A stretch of DNA of 33,270 bases from Bacteroidia bacterium (GTDB lineage: Bacteria; Bacteroidota; Bacteroidia; NS11-12g; UBA955): NCBI GenBank assembly GCA_030158725.1, contig JAOASJ010000119.1:74439-107708 (forward strand), written 5' to 3'. The notes under the pieces were generated by a model. It was given only the letters and a program-made list of their open reading frames with translations, had not been told where the DNA came from and ran no database searches. Every line of letters begins with the position of its first letter. Positions within the stretch are counted from its first letter, which is position 1. This document shows, one piece after another, positions 33,191 to 33,270 of the stretch. Position numbers and translations under genes: made by a program.

Positions 33191-33270
33191 GCGAAGAAGG
33201 TACTTCACTTCCAAACTCACCCCAAACTTATTTGATAATTAAATCCCATAAGAATTTATAGGCTATGGTT
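33191..33270. other. Window-edge sequence without a recognisable feature
   Basis: No reading frame of note on either strand and no RNA fold seen; the region is cut by the window edge. Confidence 0.5.

Overview
The window is from a Bacteroidota genome: low GC and AT-rich spacers. Two proteins carry type IX secretion (T9SS) sorting domains, one of type B (CHU_C / gliding-motility-associated) and one of type A. There is a TonB receptor/DUF4249 pair, a LytTR regulator, and several Bacteroidota-type promoters (TTTG ... TAnnTTTG). I cannot assign a genus.

Left part (1-13.5 kb): the 5' part of a family 9 glycosyltransferase runs off the left edge on the minus strand. Next is a large T9SS type B surface protein with about six Ig/PKD-like repeats, preceded by what looks like an ECF-sigma promoter. 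A tight co-directional cluster follows: dicluster ferredoxin, NlpC/P60 peptidase without a signal peptide, YkgJ-type cysteine-cluster protein, ACMSD-like decarboxylase, and a TrmH/SpoU RNA methyltransferase whose start is problematic. Then come a TonB-dependent receptor with a DUF4249 lipoprotein, the divergent housekeeping genes tatA-gatA (minus) and frr (plus), and a bidirectional terminator.

Central part (13.5-27 kb): this looks like a glucan-use locus without SusC/SusD. A FucP-type sugar/H+ symporter is divergent from a T9SS-secreted protein with two probable carbohydrate-binding domains. After a strong hairpin comes a seven-gene, tightly packed operon: a clan GH-A glycosidase (lipid-free, secreted), two different outer-membrane beta-barrel proteins, two lipoproteins with probable carbohydrate-binding folds, a GH3 beta-glucosidase and a GH16-like lipoprotein. 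Suggested logic: GH16 and the GH-A enzyme cut a beta-glucan, the secreted protein and lipoproteins bind it, the barrels pass oligosaccharides, GH3 releases glucose, and the symporter imports it. The substrate is inferred from enzyme families only.

Right part (27-33.3 kb): three signalling genes on the minus strand converge on the glucan operon: a LytTR response regulator, a soluble hybrid histidine kinase (three PAS, GAF, HisKA, HATPase, receiver, Hpt), and an upstream LuxR-type regulator whose receiver lacks the phospho-acceptor Asp. Beyond them lies a gene-poor stretch with a candidate ECF-sigma-driven small RNA on the minus strand, tRNA-Arg(CCG) with its terminator, and a cluster of four REP-like hairpins in two sequence families.
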